Shown here: piece by piece, positions 63,282 through 64,000 of the stretch
How positions within the stretch are numbered: position 1 is the first letter of the stretch
Layout: each line of letters starts with the position of its first letter
From: Foliimonas ilicis
GTDB lineage: Bacteria; Pseudomonadota; Alphaproteobacteria; Rhizobiales; Rhizobiaceae
Direction: 5' to 3'
Length of the DNA stretch: 64,000 nt
Assembly: GCF_039939195.1 (NCBI RefSeq)
Contig: NZ_JBDUUH010000004.1
Span: 62,001 to 126,000, forward strand
Made by a program: the position numbers and the translations under genes
The notes under the pieces: model-generated
Database searches by the model: none
What the model was told of the DNA's origin: nothing
The model's input: the letters and a program-made list of their open reading frames with translations, nothing else

Positions 63282-64000
63282 TTGAACGCCGTGAATCACC
63301 CGATCAAAAGATCGCTGGTCTTCTTCCTCATTCCCGATTTCACGATGGTTGCGTTTGCAACAGCGCTCGAGCCATTGCGCATAGCCAATCGCATGATCGG
63401 CTATGAGGCCTATAAATGGCGTCTCGCCAGCATCGATGGAAAGCCGGTTCGCGCTTCAAACGGCGTGGAATGCGCGGTCAACACCTCGCTCGACGACGAG
63501 CGGCGCAAGATGGCAGGCCCCGAGCGCCCTTCCATGGCGATCATCTGCAGCGGCATAAACATCGAAAAATACGCCAACAAATCCGTCTTCGCGTGGCTGC
63601 GCGAAGAATATAATCGCGGTGTGTCGGTGGGCGGTCTTTGCACGGGCGCGCATGTACTGGCCGCCGCCGGACTGCTTTCCAACAAGCGCTGCGCGATCCA
63701 TTGGGAAAATCTGCCGGGTTTTGCTGAGGCCTTCCCGAAAGCCAATGTCTTTGCCGATCTGTTCGAGGTGGATCACAACATCTACACCTGCGCCGGCGGC
63801 ACTGCCGCTCTCGACATGATGCTGAAGCTGATCGGCGACGATTTCGACGACAACCTCGTCAACCGCGTCTGCGAACAGGTTCTGACCGACCGTGTGCGCA
63901 GCCCCACGGATCGCCAGCGTCTACCGCTGCGCGCACGCCTCGGCGTTCAGAACTCGAAGGTTCTGACCATCATCGAACTGATGGAAGGAAATCTGGCCGA
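63282..64000 (+). CDS. GlxA/GbdR-like AraC-family regulator (truncated by window edge)
   Basis: About 239 residues visible. The DJ-1/PfpI-like sensor domain is complete: SLVFFLIPDFTMVAFATALEPLR, then GVSVGGLCTGAHVLAAAGLL with the GLCTGAH nucleophile-elbow-like segment, and YTCAGGTAALDMMLKLI. The AraC DNA-binding domain would begin at KVLTIIELMEGNLA and continue past the edge. Such regulators include GbdR, which senses glycine betaine and dimethylglycine in Pseudomonas, and its placement beside betaine genes suggests a similar role. TTG at 63282 or GTG at 63291 may be the start. Confidence 0.8.
   Translation, partial: MNAVNHPIKRSLVFFLIPDFTMVAFATALEPLRIANRMIGYEAYKWRLASIDGKPVRASNGVECAVNTSLDDERRKMAGPERPSMAIICSGINIEKYANKSVFAWLREEYNRGVSVGGLCTGAHVLAAAGLLSNKRCAIHWENLPGFAEAFPKANVFADLFEVDHNIYTCAGGTAALDMMLKLIGDDFDDNLVNRVCEQVLTDRVRSPTDRQRLPLRARLGVQNSKVLTIIELMEGNLA

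Overview
The window reads as chromosome of an aerobic alphaproteobacterium of the order Hyphomicrobiales (Rhizobiales), probably near Brucella/Ochrobactrum or related Phyllobacteriaceae. The evidence is a BhuR/HmuS/HmuT/HemP heme uptake locus, a PutA without a DNA-binding domain beside an Lrp-type PutR, an AcpXL-LpxXL cluster for very-long-chain lipid A acylation, a LysR regulator of the LsrB/VtlR type beside DUF1127 genes, and many palindromic repeats with highly conserved arms. These assignments come from reading the translations; no database search was possible.

Left part (1-24300). A heme uptake locus comes first: hmuT (cut by the left edge), hmuS and hemP on the minus strand, diverging from the TonB receptor bhuR, with a bhuQ-like heme monooxygenase downstream. 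Then come putA/putR (proline to glutamate), gabD, an AEC transporter and the lipid A acyl cluster (acpXL, two ketoacyl synthases, a dehydrogenase, lpxXL). A three-subunit molybdoenzyme of SoeABC/DmsABC type follows, without a Tat signal, then an L,D-transpeptidase.

Middle part (24400-40200). An M20 deacylase leads into a complete peptide-type ABC importer. After it are a TerB-domain protein, a TSUP exporter, a 5'-truncated VOC gene, cobQ (cobalamin synthesis), an acyl-CoA dehydrogenase with mmsB (valine catabolism), a probable structured small RNA, a class III aminotransferase and an MFS transporter.

Right part (40290-64000). This is the most interesting region: a long set of genes for corrinoid-dependent demethylation of quaternary amines in an apparent aerobe. 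It has two MttB-family methyltransferases without an in-frame amber codon, a corrinoid protein, a methyltetrahydrofolate-type methyltransferase, a MetF homologue with an eight-cysteine MetV-like partner, a RACo-like [2Fe-2S] corrinoid activator, an eight-cysteine ferredoxin-like protein, DUF1638, a dimethylglycine/sarcosine dehydrogenase with a GcvT domain, a betaine-homocysteine methyltransferase and a GlxA/GbdR-like regulator. The inferred pathway is: betaine-like substrate to methyl-corrinoid protein, to methyl-THF, to methylene-THF, with the dimethylamine product oxidised by the flavoprotein. The substrate is inferred, not shown.

Eleven palindromic repeat elements (three arm types) lie mostly at operon boundaries. 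One sits in frame inside a PhnD-like substrate-binding protein gene, and another lies at the start of a DUF559 gene wedged between mttB and the flavoprotein gene. No tRNA, rRNA, CRISPR array, transposase or integrase was recognised.
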